This document shows, piece after piece, positions 39,301 to 48,599 of a stretch of DNA of 64,000 nt. Source of the DNA: Arctopsyche grandis (lineage: Eukaryota; Arthropoda; Insecta; Trichoptera; Hydropsychidae); the NCBI RefSeq assembly GCF_051622035.1, contig NC_135359.1:31463501-31527500 (forward strand). The letters are read 5' to 3'. Each line of letters starts with the position of its first letter. Position 1 is the first letter of the stretch. The notes under the pieces were generated by a model. That model searched no databases and was not told the DNA's origin. It worked only from the letters and a program-made list of their open reading frames with translations. The position numbers and the translations under genes are program-made.

Positions 39301-42300
39301 TTCATTGAGCACCCCAACACTAAAATTCCTATAAAATTCTAAAGATTTAGGGACAACTCATTATATAAAGTGATTTAATGCCGTCACGCGTAATTGGGTG
39401 CCGATATGCGTGACAGTGCCGCCACATGGGCAAATGTATGAAATCATGCGCCAGGCTGAATGTGTTAAATCAATAATTTAATGTCCTTTAAAATTTTGTG
39501 TCAGTTTCATTGCAAAGGTAATGAACTTTTTTATTATAAATAAATTTTAGTTTATATAAAAATATTAAAAAAAAAAAAACCTTAAACTGTAGTCTGATAT
39601 AAAATACGCAAAAGAACTTTCAGTAATCGACATTTTAAAAATTCCGCTTTTTTTTTTTACACCTGCTATATTCCGTCAAACTAAACAACAAATTGCACAA
39701 CTCCAAAATTAAAATGATATGAAACAATTTGCGATTTAGATTGAAGATTTTGAATCATACAAGGGTTTGTCAGTACGTATATTATAATATATATATATAT
39801 ATTTATAATAGAAATCCACCACAATGGGAAAACAAAACCGGTGAATAAAATACAATACATATATACACACGTGACAACCTAACGACTCGTCAACAACACA
39901 TTTTCAAACTCACCTTCTCGCTGCTCTCCGGACCACGCTTGGATGGATCGAGCGACATCTTGGGCACGGGATGATCCACACCCTTGACCCACATTGTCGA
40001 ATTCAAGTGCGTTACAAAGCCGGGAGTATCAGGATAGAGATCGGCATGATAGTCTCTATACGTCTGTTGAACACGTGGAATATATTATCACATATGCCGC
40101 ATGATTGAAAACACATGTTGCCAATCAAACTGACCTTTCTCGGAACTTGATACATTATAGGAACAACCATGCTTGAAGTCAATTGGAGAACTCTGTTGAC
40201 TTCGCCTTCCATGACTCTGAGAGCTCGTTTCGGCACCAAGCATGCTCCTTTAGTTTGTTCACCTGGTTTAACAAAGATAGTACAAAATATGAAATGTTTG
40301 AAAAGAAGCATGATTAAAGATTGACATAAACAGTACTGGGCATTGAAATCGCATCACCTATAAATATTTTGAATTCTCGTTAGAAGGTCCCCTACTTTCT
40401 AAAATACTCTTTTTTTTTTTAATCAAAAGGGTAGTATTTCGAATGTTTTAAGGTATTCTATTAAGTTCTTGTGCGGATTTTAATTGAGTAACTACGATTT
40501 TCATTAACGTGGCGAATCGTGCGAAACTTGACGTGGCGAAAAAATGGCAAATAATTTCGCTATCTTCAACAGGATTGTCCACACGAAAAATTACGTTGCA
40601 GTTGAGTTGTCACCAGACAATTCTAGCACATTTCCTCAAAAATTATCGAGAAACGGGATCCATAAGGTAGTTGTGGCGTAAAAAAAACAACCCGCCAAGA
40701 AGATCGGACGATAAAACGTTCGTGTTTAAGCGTTAGATTCAAAACTGCCCAGGATATTAGAGGAGAATTCAGACAAACGACTGGAAAAAACATCAGCGCC
40801 GAAACTATAAGGAGACGACCGACAAGTAGGACTTTGTGCATGGCAGTTATGCGGAAAAAAACGGTTTGATTGGGAAAAATTCCGCAAAATTTGGACCAAA
40901 GATGATTGAGAGAATGTAATATTTACCGAAGAGAGCAAGTTTAATCTTTGGGACTCCGGTGGAATAAACTGGGTGAGGAGAATGACGAACGAACAGTGTT
41001 TTACGCGAATATGTAGTTAAAAACCGGGCGGCCAAATGATATGGGGATGTTTTTCGTATTACGGCATGAGGGCGCTACATTTTGTCAATGGCATAGTGAA
41101 GACTACAGACTATGAAAAATTTTTAGAAACATTTGTGCTGCCTTCTATTGAGCAACATCATTCGGAGTCAACTGACTTTATATTCCAGGGCGATTTTACA
41201 CCTTGTCATCGGGCAAAAATTGTATTTGTTATATTTAAAATAAGTGATTGATATCATCAAACAAGTTTAATAACATTTTATTAAGTTTGCACCGCTATTT
41301 TTTTTACACATTGCCACTACAATGGCCAGGCAATAGTCCTGACTTACACACTATCGCAAATTTATAGCCCATCATAAAGCAAAGGGTACAAAAACAACAC
41401 CCTGGAACAGATGATGAGTTTAATAAACTATGATGTGAAGAAATGCTAAAAAAATCGAAAAAAAGTATCAATGCCTTCATAAAAGCAAAATGAGGGTCTA
41501 CTAAATATTAGATTGTTATTTATTATTGTCTTATGTCAATTGCCTTTGAATTTGAATTCATGGAAAAATATATACTATAATATTACTTTACTTAGAGACA
41601 TTTGAAATAAATAAAAAAATTACCCTATTGTACATGTTTTTTAACAAAATTCTTATCTCGTCTTAATTTAAAATTATAAATAATCTTTTTTAATCGCAAA
41701 ATATTGTTACGTACGCCGCGGATTAAGCGAATAGAATCCCAGAGACTGTGTGACCGTACCTATGGGACAGGATTATCTGTAACGGATATCTGTTAACGGA
41801 TTAACTAAATGCATACCGTGCGACTGGTATAAGTGGTTTTAAGGATTAGCGACAAGCTAAGTGCATGAAGGCTAAACAATGACCGTTATTAGTTATTTCT
41901 CAGAATCGGTACGGGGAGACCCAATGTCGTGGAAATACATATCCGAATACATGACTATACAACAGGTAAACAGATTAGGCGTCCTGAGAGATCTACCCTT
42001 TATAAGGCGGTAGGTAGGGGATATCAGGGCATTCTGGACTGAACACTGGCAATACGTGTATCTCCTTAATCATCAATAAATGCTGTGAGACGACTTTTGG
42101 CCTTTTCCTTGGATCCTCCACCCACCCGTACACAACAATATGTTAAATAGTTGAAATCAAATAAATAAACCAAAATAACTCATATAATAGCTACATGTAA
42201 TTAAAAAAAAAAACGAAAACATCAAACAATTGAAAGTGATGCGATTTCAATGCCCGTTAGTATTCAAATAAAAATGTACCTGAATGTCTTATGCCTTCGA

Positions 42301-44228
42301 TCAAATACGGATCTCTATCGGAGACTTCCATGTAAGCGATGGTGGTATCGCCTTTTCCGGCCAAGAACAGCATACACGTGTCGGCATCGTACAAAGGCAT
42401 CAGTATACCGGTGGAGCAATCCAACTCCAAAGTCTTCTCAGGCGTCGAAAGATTACGTATATCCCGTATTATCACTTGCCGTAGACGAGCAGAATCAAAT
42501 CCTGAAGATATAATCCCCAATATATACAATATGCACAACCAATTCAAAAGTCAAAATTTTAAGTGATGAATGTGTTACCTGTTGTCAGAATCCTATCTTG
42601 TTCGCCGAGCCACACGACCCTACTATCCTTGATACTTTGATGACTCGTAGCCGTAGACACCAATGGGGTGGGTGACCTCGGATCGACGATTCGTACGCTC
42701 TTATCCTTGCAAGAGGTGGCGAGGAGTTTGCCGTCCCTCTTCCAAGACAGTGATTGAATCACATCACCGTGATCGTTATTGCCTATTTGACATAAACAGA
42801 TGATTCTATGAGTAACGATTTCATTAGAATAAACATCAATAGCACTGAGCAACAAAAAAAATTACCAGAGCGGAAACTAACCAATCTTTACTAAATTTGA
42901 CCCACTGAATTCGAATATGATAATGATTTTTGTTGTTTTGGGTCTCCTTTACGAGATATGAGGGTTTAAAAAAATGCGCAGTTTTTACAGTTTTTTGTCT
43001 TTGATTCAAAATCTAGTATTGCTGTGCTCAAAGTGAGTATTGGAATTAATAATCAGATGTTTTTCTATTGATTGTGATTTTTTATTGTTTTAAAATACTT
43101 ATAATTAATTTTCTAGCGAATTTTAAAAGTCAAAAATATATATTTTTTTACGGATTTTTTACCTGTGCTATTTTGCATTTGTTTGGTCAGTTTTTTATTT
43201 CACCGCGTTCATAAGGATTGGTTTTCTATCTCCATATTTTTTATTTTTATCTAAACGTACTAACTCGAGCGGTAATTGCTAAGAAAGACTTTCGTTCAGT
43301 TTCCGTGAGCGTACACCAGAAACGTTGGTGCAAGCGGGATAGCAAGCGAGAGTCCGCCACTTAGGCGCGTAAGTGGCGGACTCCAACGCACAATCAATAG
43401 AAAAAACATCCGACTATTAATTCCAATACTCACTTTGAGCACAACAATACTAGATTTTGAATTAAAGACCGCAAAAGCCAAAAAACTGTAAAAAGTGCGC
43501 ATTTTTTTAAACACTCATATCTCGTAAAGAAGTCCTAAACAACAAAAATCATTATCATATTCGAATTCAGTGGGTCAAACTTAGTAAAGATTGGTTAGTC
43601 TCTGCTCTGGTAACTCAAAAACGTGATTTTTTGTTGCTCAGTGTAATTAGCAGAATATTTACAAAATATTTCTTGTTGAGTGATGAGATCCCACAACGAA
43701 AGAACAGTCGCCGAAGTGACGTGAAGGAGACCGTCGGCGACTGGATTGAAACCGAGGGTTTCCACTCTTCGCTGCCGCTGGGAAAGAGTACACTCTGGAT
43801 TCGTGAGAGACTCGGATAGGCCGTTCAATGGAATGTTCCAAATTTTCACCTGAACAAAATAGAACATTAAAGAAACGATCACATCAAGTCGGGTGATGTT
43901 GAGAGATGAATATAGTCACCAAGCAGTCTTGAGATCCGGTCGCCAGGAGACCGTCATGAAACGGCGAAAATTCCATGTCGGTGATGGTGTCGGAATGGGC
44001 GTGCAGCAAGGGCATGGTTTTGCTTTTCCGGCCGCAATCGTCCAGCGGCAAGACGGCCAGACTGGAGCCGACGTGCTCCCAGTTGAAAGCCATCACCGAT
44101 GCAGACGCGCAAATATTATTGCCGTACGTTTGGTACGAGCCGACGCAGATGTCCCGTATGCAAGCCTCGGGCTTCGGGACGATCGGCGCCGCATTTTTAT
44201 ACTTGGACGCTTTGAACCGCCAAGCCAT
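27315..44228 (-). CDS. pod1: Tandem coronin, pod1 / coronin-7 homologue
   Basis: This is a complete 21-exon gene of 1333 residues. Exons in transcript order: 43920-44228, 43663-43849, 42579-42782, 42280-42501, 40135-40262, 39914-40063, 36989-37597, 36582-36789, 36404-36502, 36171-36291, 35866-36087, 35686-35783, 31216-31329, 30923-31138, 30581-30846, 30387-30508, 29316-29454, 29028-29234, 28821-28956, 27484-27635 and 27315-27407. All borders are GT/AG and all phases agree. Residues 1-400 form a first coronin WD40 propeller (MAWRFKASKYKNA; SWKRDGKLLATSCKDKSVRI). Residues about 401-852 are a low-complexity Ser/Pro/Glu linker. Residues about 853-1252 form a second propeller starting RVSKFRHLKGT. 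The C-terminus DESEWDQ is an acidic tail with Trp, as in Arp2/3-binding proteins. Fly pod-1 crosslinks actin and microtubules, and vertebrate CORO7 acts at the Golgi. The 450-residue linker is the main oddity. Confidence 0.93.
27960..28795. repeat. Dispersed 'acttccggt' repeat in a coronin intron
   Basis: ACTTCCGGTT-type blocks recur every 100-180 bp within this intron (near 27970, 28110, 28265, 28410, 28555), each followed by similar wording such as AAGTTTCAGTTCGATA. The 3' end at 28690-28795 matches 15330-15535 and 59640-59700. It looks like an element built of internal repeats. No ORF. Confidence 0.5.
29517..29745 (-). mobile_element. LINE 3' UTR fragment
   Basis: It matches the 3' part of the LINE at 5815-5950 (TATGTTCACAATACATCTTAT; AGCATAATAGGA; CAAAAACCTAT). 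Its upstream part is cut by the TTAA MITE at 29750-30250 and resumes at 30251 (TTAATTAAAGACT), so together they give an empty-site comparison. Confidence 0.6.
29750..30250. mobile_element. TTAA MITE family 1 in a coronin intron
   Basis: It runs from CCCTTTGCCCACGGC to GGCCGCGGGCAAACGG with TTAA at 29746-29749 and 30251-30254. It is 501 bp. The unoccupied LINE relative near 5945-5960 reads ATATTAACTAAAGACT with a single TTAA, which confirms the insertion boundaries. Confidence 0.85.
30262..30375. repeat. Tandem 18-bp repeat
   Basis: The unit TTTTATATATTAATTAAG is repeated about five to six times in the intron just before the exon at 30387. Confidence 0.8.
31419..31829 (+). mobile_element. Solo LTR in the large coronin intron
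   Basis: It runs from TGTTACGTACACCGCCGAGT to CCCCTACGCAACA, 411 bp, with ATAT at 31415-31418 and 31830-31833. It has CAATAAATGCTGTG as polyadenylation region. No internal region is present. Confidence 0.85.
31889..32395 (+). mobile_element. tRNA-derived SINE, GTGGTCTAGTGG head
   Basis: The head reads CCAGCAGCGTGGTCTAGTGG with B box GAGTTCGATTC. It is followed by the same body (TTTCTTATCAGAATTTGCC) and CCAGGAAGGCGCATTTGG / GCCTTCCTGG tail as at 11038, then an A-rich end. The different head suggests a second subfamily. Confidence 0.75.
32698..33108 (-). mobile_element. Reverse transcriptase fragment of a LINE
   Basis: The minus strand encodes 136 residues with the catalytic YADD motif in NNIRYADDTVLLTTN, then LNTKKTKWMIFSK and VDGFRYLGCYLS. 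The spacing fits RTE-like or similar endonuclease-type LINEs. No upstream endonuclease and no full ORF are present, so it is a fragment. Confidence 0.75.
33446..33930 (+). CDS. RING-finger protein, RNF8-like C-terminal part, nested
   Basis: Two exons (33446-33699, 33804-33930) with an acceptor GTGCAG before the first and GT/AG between them. The product begins TNAEKTDKPSRKR, then a basic coiled stretch, then a C3HC4 RING (CPICTEIYMQCTTLYCGHSF ... CHYC ... CPTC), then TNITSQRSNYAINSLI and a stop. The layout after the RING is like the C-terminal end of RNF8, an E3 ubiquitin ligase. RNF8 has an N-terminal FHA domain, which I could not find upstream here. The first exon must be elsewhere, or this is a partial copy. 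It lies in the 4.4-kb coronin intron on the opposite strand. All eight zinc ligands are intact, which argues against long decay. Confidence 0.6.
33953..34085. mobile_element. Small inverted-repeat element
   Basis: The ends TTACTCGACTTTTTAGTA and TACTTAAAAAGTCGAGTAA are inverted copies about 90 bp apart. It looks like a short MITE directly after the RING gene's stop. Confidence 0.5.
34132..34505. mobile_element. Second copy of the GGTGCAAACGATC MITE
   Basis: It matches 20424-20796 along its length with scattered changes, including both inverted ends. Its flanks show no clear target repeat; on the right it abuts another repeat starting CTATATAATATCGCTATTCT, which also occurs at 31843 and 32530. 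Confidence 0.65.
38153..39222. mobile_element. Decayed long-inverted-repeat transposon holding a SINE
   Basis: The left end (AAGCAACAAAATTC ... GCGGAGACTAATC) and right end (TTAGTCTCTGCTCTGG ... TTGTTGCTCAGTGTA) match the better element at 42843-43648. A small inverted repeat (TCTATTGGGCCAGTTTTA at about 38404 and its complement near 38634-38651) and a SINE at 38657-39058 are inserted in it. It lies in the coronin intron between exons 39914-40063 and 36989-37597. Confidence 0.6.
38657..39058 (+). mobile_element. tRNA-derived SINE, TAGACTAGTGG head
   Basis: The head has GAATAGACTAGTGGTTAGC and B-box-like GGGTTCAAATCC, then the shared body TTTCCTATCAAAGTTTGCC and tail CCAGGAAGGCGCATTGGG / GCCTTCC, ending in AATAAAATAAA. 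It resembles a tRNA gene only in its head. Confidence 0.75.
39224..39464. mobile_element. TTAA MITE family 3
   Basis: The inverted ends CACGTTCAAACCGGCG and CACATTCAGCCTGGCG are flanked by TTAA (39220-39223, 39465-39468). It is 241 bp and non-coding. It is inserted at the very tip of the element at 38153-39222. A fragment of the same family is at 50667-50729. Confidence 0.7.
40430..41500 (+). pseudogene. Dead Tc1-like transposase
   Basis: Broken frames spell the tail of a Tc1/mariner transposase: VIFTEESKFNLWDSGG, then QMIWGCFSYYGMRALHFVNG, then LPSIEQHH, then FIFQGDFTPCHRAK where intact relatives have QQDNDPKH, then WPGNSPDLHTIANL. Both readable acidic catalytic positions are altered and several stops occur. 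It is inside a coronin intron. Confidence 0.8.
41705..42135 (+). mobile_element. Solo LTR
   Basis: It runs from TGTTACGTACGCCGCGG to CCCGTACACAACA, 431 bp, with ATAT at 41701-41704 and 42136-42139. It contains a short local duplication (ATCTGTAACGGATATCTGTT) not present in the other copies. Confidence 0.8.
42843..43648. mobile_element. Long-inverted-repeat transposon filling a coronin intron
   Basis: Both ends read CACTGAGCAACAAAAAA inward and pair over roughly 230-245 bp (TGACCCACTGAATTCGAATA, CAAAGTGAGTATTGGAATTA). Near the middle of the right half is a perfect 14-bp stem with a 6-nt loop (43350-43383, GAGTCCGCCACTTA). Long arms and a TA next to the right end suggest a Tc1/mariner-type origin. 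There is no transposase ORF. Confidence 0.65.
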
Positions 44229-44313
44229 GATTGCTCCTCGTTATCGATCGCGTATTATTACTATTGTGTAAATCAGTCTGTCGATCAATCTCGGAATGTG
44301 TTGCTCGGAATGC
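44229..44313 (-). other. pod1: Probable 5' UTR part of the coronin exon
   Basis: On the minus strand a strong acceptor (pyrimidine tract then GCATTTTAG) ends at 44314, 85 bp before the start codon. This implies at least one upstream non-coding exon, for which the GC-rich block at 48.2 kb is the best candidate. Confidence 0.5.
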
Positions 44314-44405
44314 CTAAAATGCAAAAAAAGAAAAAATGTCACAGCATTTAAACAGATTGGGAATCAAATTAATTTCAATGGTTCATAAATTAAATGCTCA
44401 TTTAA

Positions 44406-44889
44406 CCCTTTGCCCGCGGCAATAAATATAGCGAACAAGCCCTGTACGCGGCACCATTTTCGCGAATTTGGCAATCGAGTTTTCGACCTTAAATACAGAT
44501 TTTAATATTTACTCAAGCAACCAGATATGTTAAGTAACACATAAAGTATTATTTTAAACAATAAAATACATAATATATCTCGTAGTTTTGGATTAATTGT
44601 CAAATAATCATTCTTCATAATTGTATGAAGACGTGACGTCACATAAACGAGGTTTCAGTATGGTTCCACAAAAAACTAATTTTTGACTGGTATATATTCA
44701 TTTTAAGCAAATTGAATAGATGGCATTCAACTCTCAGTAATATATTCAACCAATATTGACCTTAAAACAGTTGAAATCGGCGCATATAAGGCTCAAAATC
44801 CCGTGCAAAGTTCAGAAATTCTATGGAAGACAGACGCGCTACAAACTTATCGCGCAAAGCTTCCATAGAAGACGGCCGCGGGCAAACGG
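44406..44889. mobile_element. TTAA MITE family 1
   Basis: It runs from CCCTTTGCCCGCGGC to GGCCGCGGGCAAACGG with TTAA at 44402-44405 and 44890-44893; 484 bp. It is in the same orientation as and closely similar to 29750-30250, and is inferred to lie in the first, non-coding intron of the coronin gene. Confidence 0.85.
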
Positions 44890-45079
44890 TTAATAAGTAA
44901 GGTAATAAGGTGAAAATATCTTGAATTTTTTATCATGTGTGCATGTATATCTTTTCAGATCTGATTACTCTCTCATAGCTATCTGATTAATAAAAAAAAG
45001 TTTTTTAAAAACATACCTCTTCTATAATTTGTATATAAAATTATTATTTTGAATACAAACAATAATTTTATTTTACTAC

Positions 45080-45320
45080 CGCCATCTATAATTAAAACTA
45101 ATAAACAAACGATGGATAAACGTCAACGACTATCTCGCCGGGCAGATATCAAACGCGTCTTACACGATATTTTTGCACCATCGTAATGGCGGAGGATCCA
45201 TTTACTTATATTGATGACCAAAATGAGTAATATGGCAAAGTATGAAAACGATCAGATACGAGGCAAACTTTTTCCTGAATTGTAATCGTAAGTGAAACGT
45301 AAAGGAGGAATGTAAAAAGG
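45080..45320. repeat. Dispersed repeat shared with transporter intron 1
   Basis: The wording ATATTGATGACCAAAATGAG ... GGCAAAGTATGAAAACGATC ... AAACGTAAAGGAGG recurs at 11870-11975, and in the other orientation near 34590-34735. The family is not identified. Confidence 0.5.
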
Positions 45321-45539
45321 GCAGATTATGTCCGGATTGATAAATATGAACGATTGTGTTATCTCGTCTTACAAACAGGCGCTTAGTTCACTGTCAAATG
45401 CGAATGAGACTCAATGATATAATAATGGATTAAATATGAAAATTATTCAAGTTCAATACGATTAACAATTTTACATTCTTCTAAAATTGCAGAAATCATT
45501 GATCAACTTCTTTCATATACATATATAAGCACATACATA

Positions 45540-45955
45540 TCCACCAGCCAGTAACATGGTTCGGTGGTTGCGTTGATACTTAGCACCGAGAGGTCACCAG
45601 GTTCGATCCGGTGACCTGACCGCAATTGAAAAGAATTTATTCCGAGTATAATCTTTAATGCTGCTGGTCACACTTGGATATTTGTGACTCCAAGTCGATC
45701 ATTTCCTATCGGATTTTTCCAAGTTATCTGATTTCATTGTTGAAGCGGTTCCTCCGTCAAATTGACAAACACCATCCTACCCACTGTGTCATCACTATTT
45801 GAATATGATTTCAAAAATTTACTATCTATAACATAGATGTCGCGCAAATTTTCTTATATATAGTATTTGTATTTTGCTTATGTCTGGTCGTAGTGACGCG
45901 TTAGAGTATTCTGTAATGTCACTGTAGCTAATATGTAAATAAATAAATAAATAAT
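45540..45955 (+). mobile_element. tRNA-derived SINE with a LINE-type tail
   Basis: The head CCAGTAACATGGTTCGGTGG and B box GGTTCGATCCG, then the shared body, are standard for the family here. The tail is different: TCTGGTCGTAGTGACGCGTT AGAGTATTCTGTAATG, then TAAATAAATAAA. That tail matches the LINE end at 22781-22855. Confidence 0.75.
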
Positions 45956-46199
45956 AATATCGGATTTGCAAAAACTATAAATCGGTTAATTTTTCTACAT
46001 ATTATAACACAAAGGAAAACTATATAAAACATTATTATTTTATATACGTATTATATTGCTAAATATAATCTAACTATTCAACCTCAACTATATCATTATC
46101 ATAATTCCGAGTTAAACTGCAATATTTAATGTGTATGTATATAAATATTACTTGCTGATAATTTGTTATCAATGCAAATGCAATGTAAGCACATATATA

Positions 46200-46580
46200 T
46201 CATCATCCACAACTGTTCACTATCGACTGCTGGGTGAAGGTCTCTCCAACACGCTTCCACTCCGTCTTTTCCGCGCAAATCTCGTCCATCCCACCTCACA
46301 AATTTTCTTAATTAACCCATCTTACAATTCCAGCACTTCTTTTGTCCATTCTTCTAGCCACGAGACCCGCCCATTGTCATTTCAATCTCTTCACTCCATC
46401 CACTATATCCACTACCCTTGTCATACTTCTCACACATGTATCCCGTTTCTTGTCTTTTCTCGTTATGAGTACATTAGACTTTGTGTAGCAACTTGGCGTT
46501 CAATGTTCAAGTTTCACATCCATACATCATCACTAGCGAAACACAATGATCGAAGATCTTTTTCTTATGGCAAAGTGGGA
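46200..46580 (-). mobile_element. LINE C-terminal fragment
   Basis: A shortened, stop-ridden copy of the ORF2 tail at 19380-19830, recognised by GACTGCTGGGTGAAGGTCTC at the far end and TCATCACTAGCGAAACACAA at the near end. Confidence 0.6.
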
Positions 46581-47148
46581 TTTTTGATTTGAAATCCACA
46601 TTCACTCGACCAAATGCATTCCATCCTAGTTTCATATGTACATCTCTTTATTTAATTTTCTTTGATTAGAAAATATTCAAAAATCCAGGCAATTTGCATT
46701 TTATTTTAGCATTCCCAAGTAATTAACTTTATTTTGCATTTAGCAATGCAATGTTCTGCATTATATTAGCAATTTGCTACTAAATAAATAAATAAATTTC
46801 CATAGAAATTGGATATCATATATGCTATTATCTATTATTATCATCATAAAGATAAAATTTTAATGACCTGAAATAAACGGCGATTTGATTCAAGTGATGA
46901 AAAATCTGGCTATATTGTATGATGAAACACGAAAAAATGATTGAAATATTACTTTTTCACACAATGATGAACCAAATAAATGCTACATATTTCATGATTT
47001 TTTCAATATTTTAAAGCGAACGACAAATTTGTATAAATATTATTTTAGGGTGATAAAATGATTCGATTTATAACATTTGGATGAACCAGTATTTATAACA
47101 TTTGTTTTGAAAGAATGTAATAATAAAAACATATAAAAACATAAAAAC

Positions 47149-47590
47149 GCCAGCAGCATAGCTCGTTCGTTAAGCTTCTGCTTAGTGTCGTCAGGTGCCG
47201 GGTTCGATCCCATGAGCTGACCTCGAGTGAAAAATGAATTTTTCAGAGTATGCTGCTGGTCAGACCTGGATTTGTGACTCCAGGTTGATCGTTTCCTATC
47301 AGAGTTTGCCAATTTTCTCTGATTTCATTGTTGAAACGGTTCCCGGTAAAAATTGGCTAAAAATCCTTCCTATATATGTACAATATGTCACCATTATTTG
47401 TGTTTGAATAATGTGCAATAAATAAGTTTGTGTACAATTTCATCGATGTCTCAATGATTTGCGAGTTTTTCAGTGACTTGTATAATGAATAAAAAATGCT
47501 GCAATATTTGTAATTGGCCAGGAAGGCGCATCGGGGTTGCCTGTAAGGCCTTCCTGGTATGTGTGTGAAAAGAATAAATAAAATAAATAA
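47149..47590 (+). mobile_element. tRNA-derived SINE, near full length
   Basis: This is the cleanest SINE here: CCAGCAGCATAGCTCGTTCG head, B box GGTTCGATCCC, body TTTCCTATCAGAGTTTGCC, tail CCAGGAAGGCGCATCGGG / GGCCTTCCTGG forming a short hairpin, then (AAAT)n. Confidence 0.8.
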
Positions 47591-47751
47591 ATAAAAGCCT
47601 TGTAAACAAAAAAGGGCGTATGTTTTCTATTTGCTGGTGACTAATACAGTTCAACGCACACGCATCGTTGGCAAAAAACGAAATGCCTTTGTGAGATTAA
47701 AAAACCGTATGAAATAAATAAAATAATATAAAAAATGAAACACAGTAAAGA

Positions 47752-47782
47752 GAAGAAGAAGAAGAAGAAGAAGAAGAAGAAG

Positions 47783-47814
<32 letters not shown>

Positions 47815-47835
47815 GAAGAAGAAGAAGAAGACGAA
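47752..47835. repeat. (GAA)n microsatellite
   Basis: About 80 bp of GAA triplets with one TAG and one ACG interruption. It explains the long poly-Leu and poly-Ser frames on the other strand. Confidence 0.9.
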
Positions 47836-48201
47836 GAAAGCTCGACAAGGGGGGGAACGGGGGGGGGGGCGATTAAAATCAATGAATTGTAAACAAAATC
47901 AATTCGACCAATCAATGAAGCGTGAGTAGATTTGAATGAAATGATGAATGAAATAGTGAATGAATTGGTACGAGTGGAATTGTTTGAGAAAGTGGGCGTG
48001 TGACACAGCGACCGCGACCGCGACCGCCACCGAGACCGAGACATCGAAACCGCGTACAGGAAGTGGGCGGGAGGGGCAGGTGGGGCGAGGGCGAGTCCGC
48101 GAGGGGTGGGGTGGGGTGAGGGGGGTACGAGGAGTCTCCGTGAGAGGAGGTGCTCCGGCAGGGCGCGGTGGGGCGGTGGGGCGGTGGGGCGGGGTCCTTA
48201 C

Positions 48202-48360
48202 CGGCGTCGCTCCCGGCACTCGGCGCTCGCCAATCGCCAATCGCCACTCGCCAATCGGCTCTCGGCTGTCGTCGCCCGAACGCCGGCAACTACGGCTTAA
48301 TGCACGGCCGATGCGCTCTTTCGACCAATACGCGACGTTTGCGCGACGCGCATGCGTCAC
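48202..48360 (-). promoter_or_regulatory. pod1: GC-rich block: probable promoter and first exon of the coronin gene
   Basis: This is the most CpG-rich stretch of the window. On the minus strand a good donor, GACGCCG followed by GTAAGGAC, starts at 48201, which would close a non-coding exon covering roughly 48202-48350. The CGCGACGCGCATGCGTCAC string near 48338-48359 contains a CRE/ATF-like TGCGTCA. Distance to the coronin start codon is about 4 kb. The assignment is inference from position, strand and splice signals. Confidence 0.4.
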
Positions 48361-48599
48361 CACAACAAAGGCTTTTCTCTTTCCACGTTCATGCTCTTCG
48401 TCTTTCAGCCAAATTTCAAAGCAAACAAACGCCGTTCTATTTAAAACGCATCACTTTCGGCTCGTACCTTTTTCAACAACCGGATTTACTATTTATTTAT
48501 TTGTTTAACATACTTGGGGGAGAGAGGCATGCGTAGAGCACTGGATGGTTGGATGGGTGGTATCCGAGCCAAAAACCCTCATGGCCGTTGGTTGTCCTC

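Noticed and set aside
47651-48044. Long poly-Leu and poly-Ser frames on the minus strand
   Set aside because: They are translations of the (GAA)n microsatellite and its neighbours, not genes.
47960-48536. Plus-strand frames of 128-182 residues through the GC-rich block
   Set aside because: Composition is Gly/Arg-rich low complexity produced by GC content; there are several overlapping frames and no domain. The block looks like a promoter.
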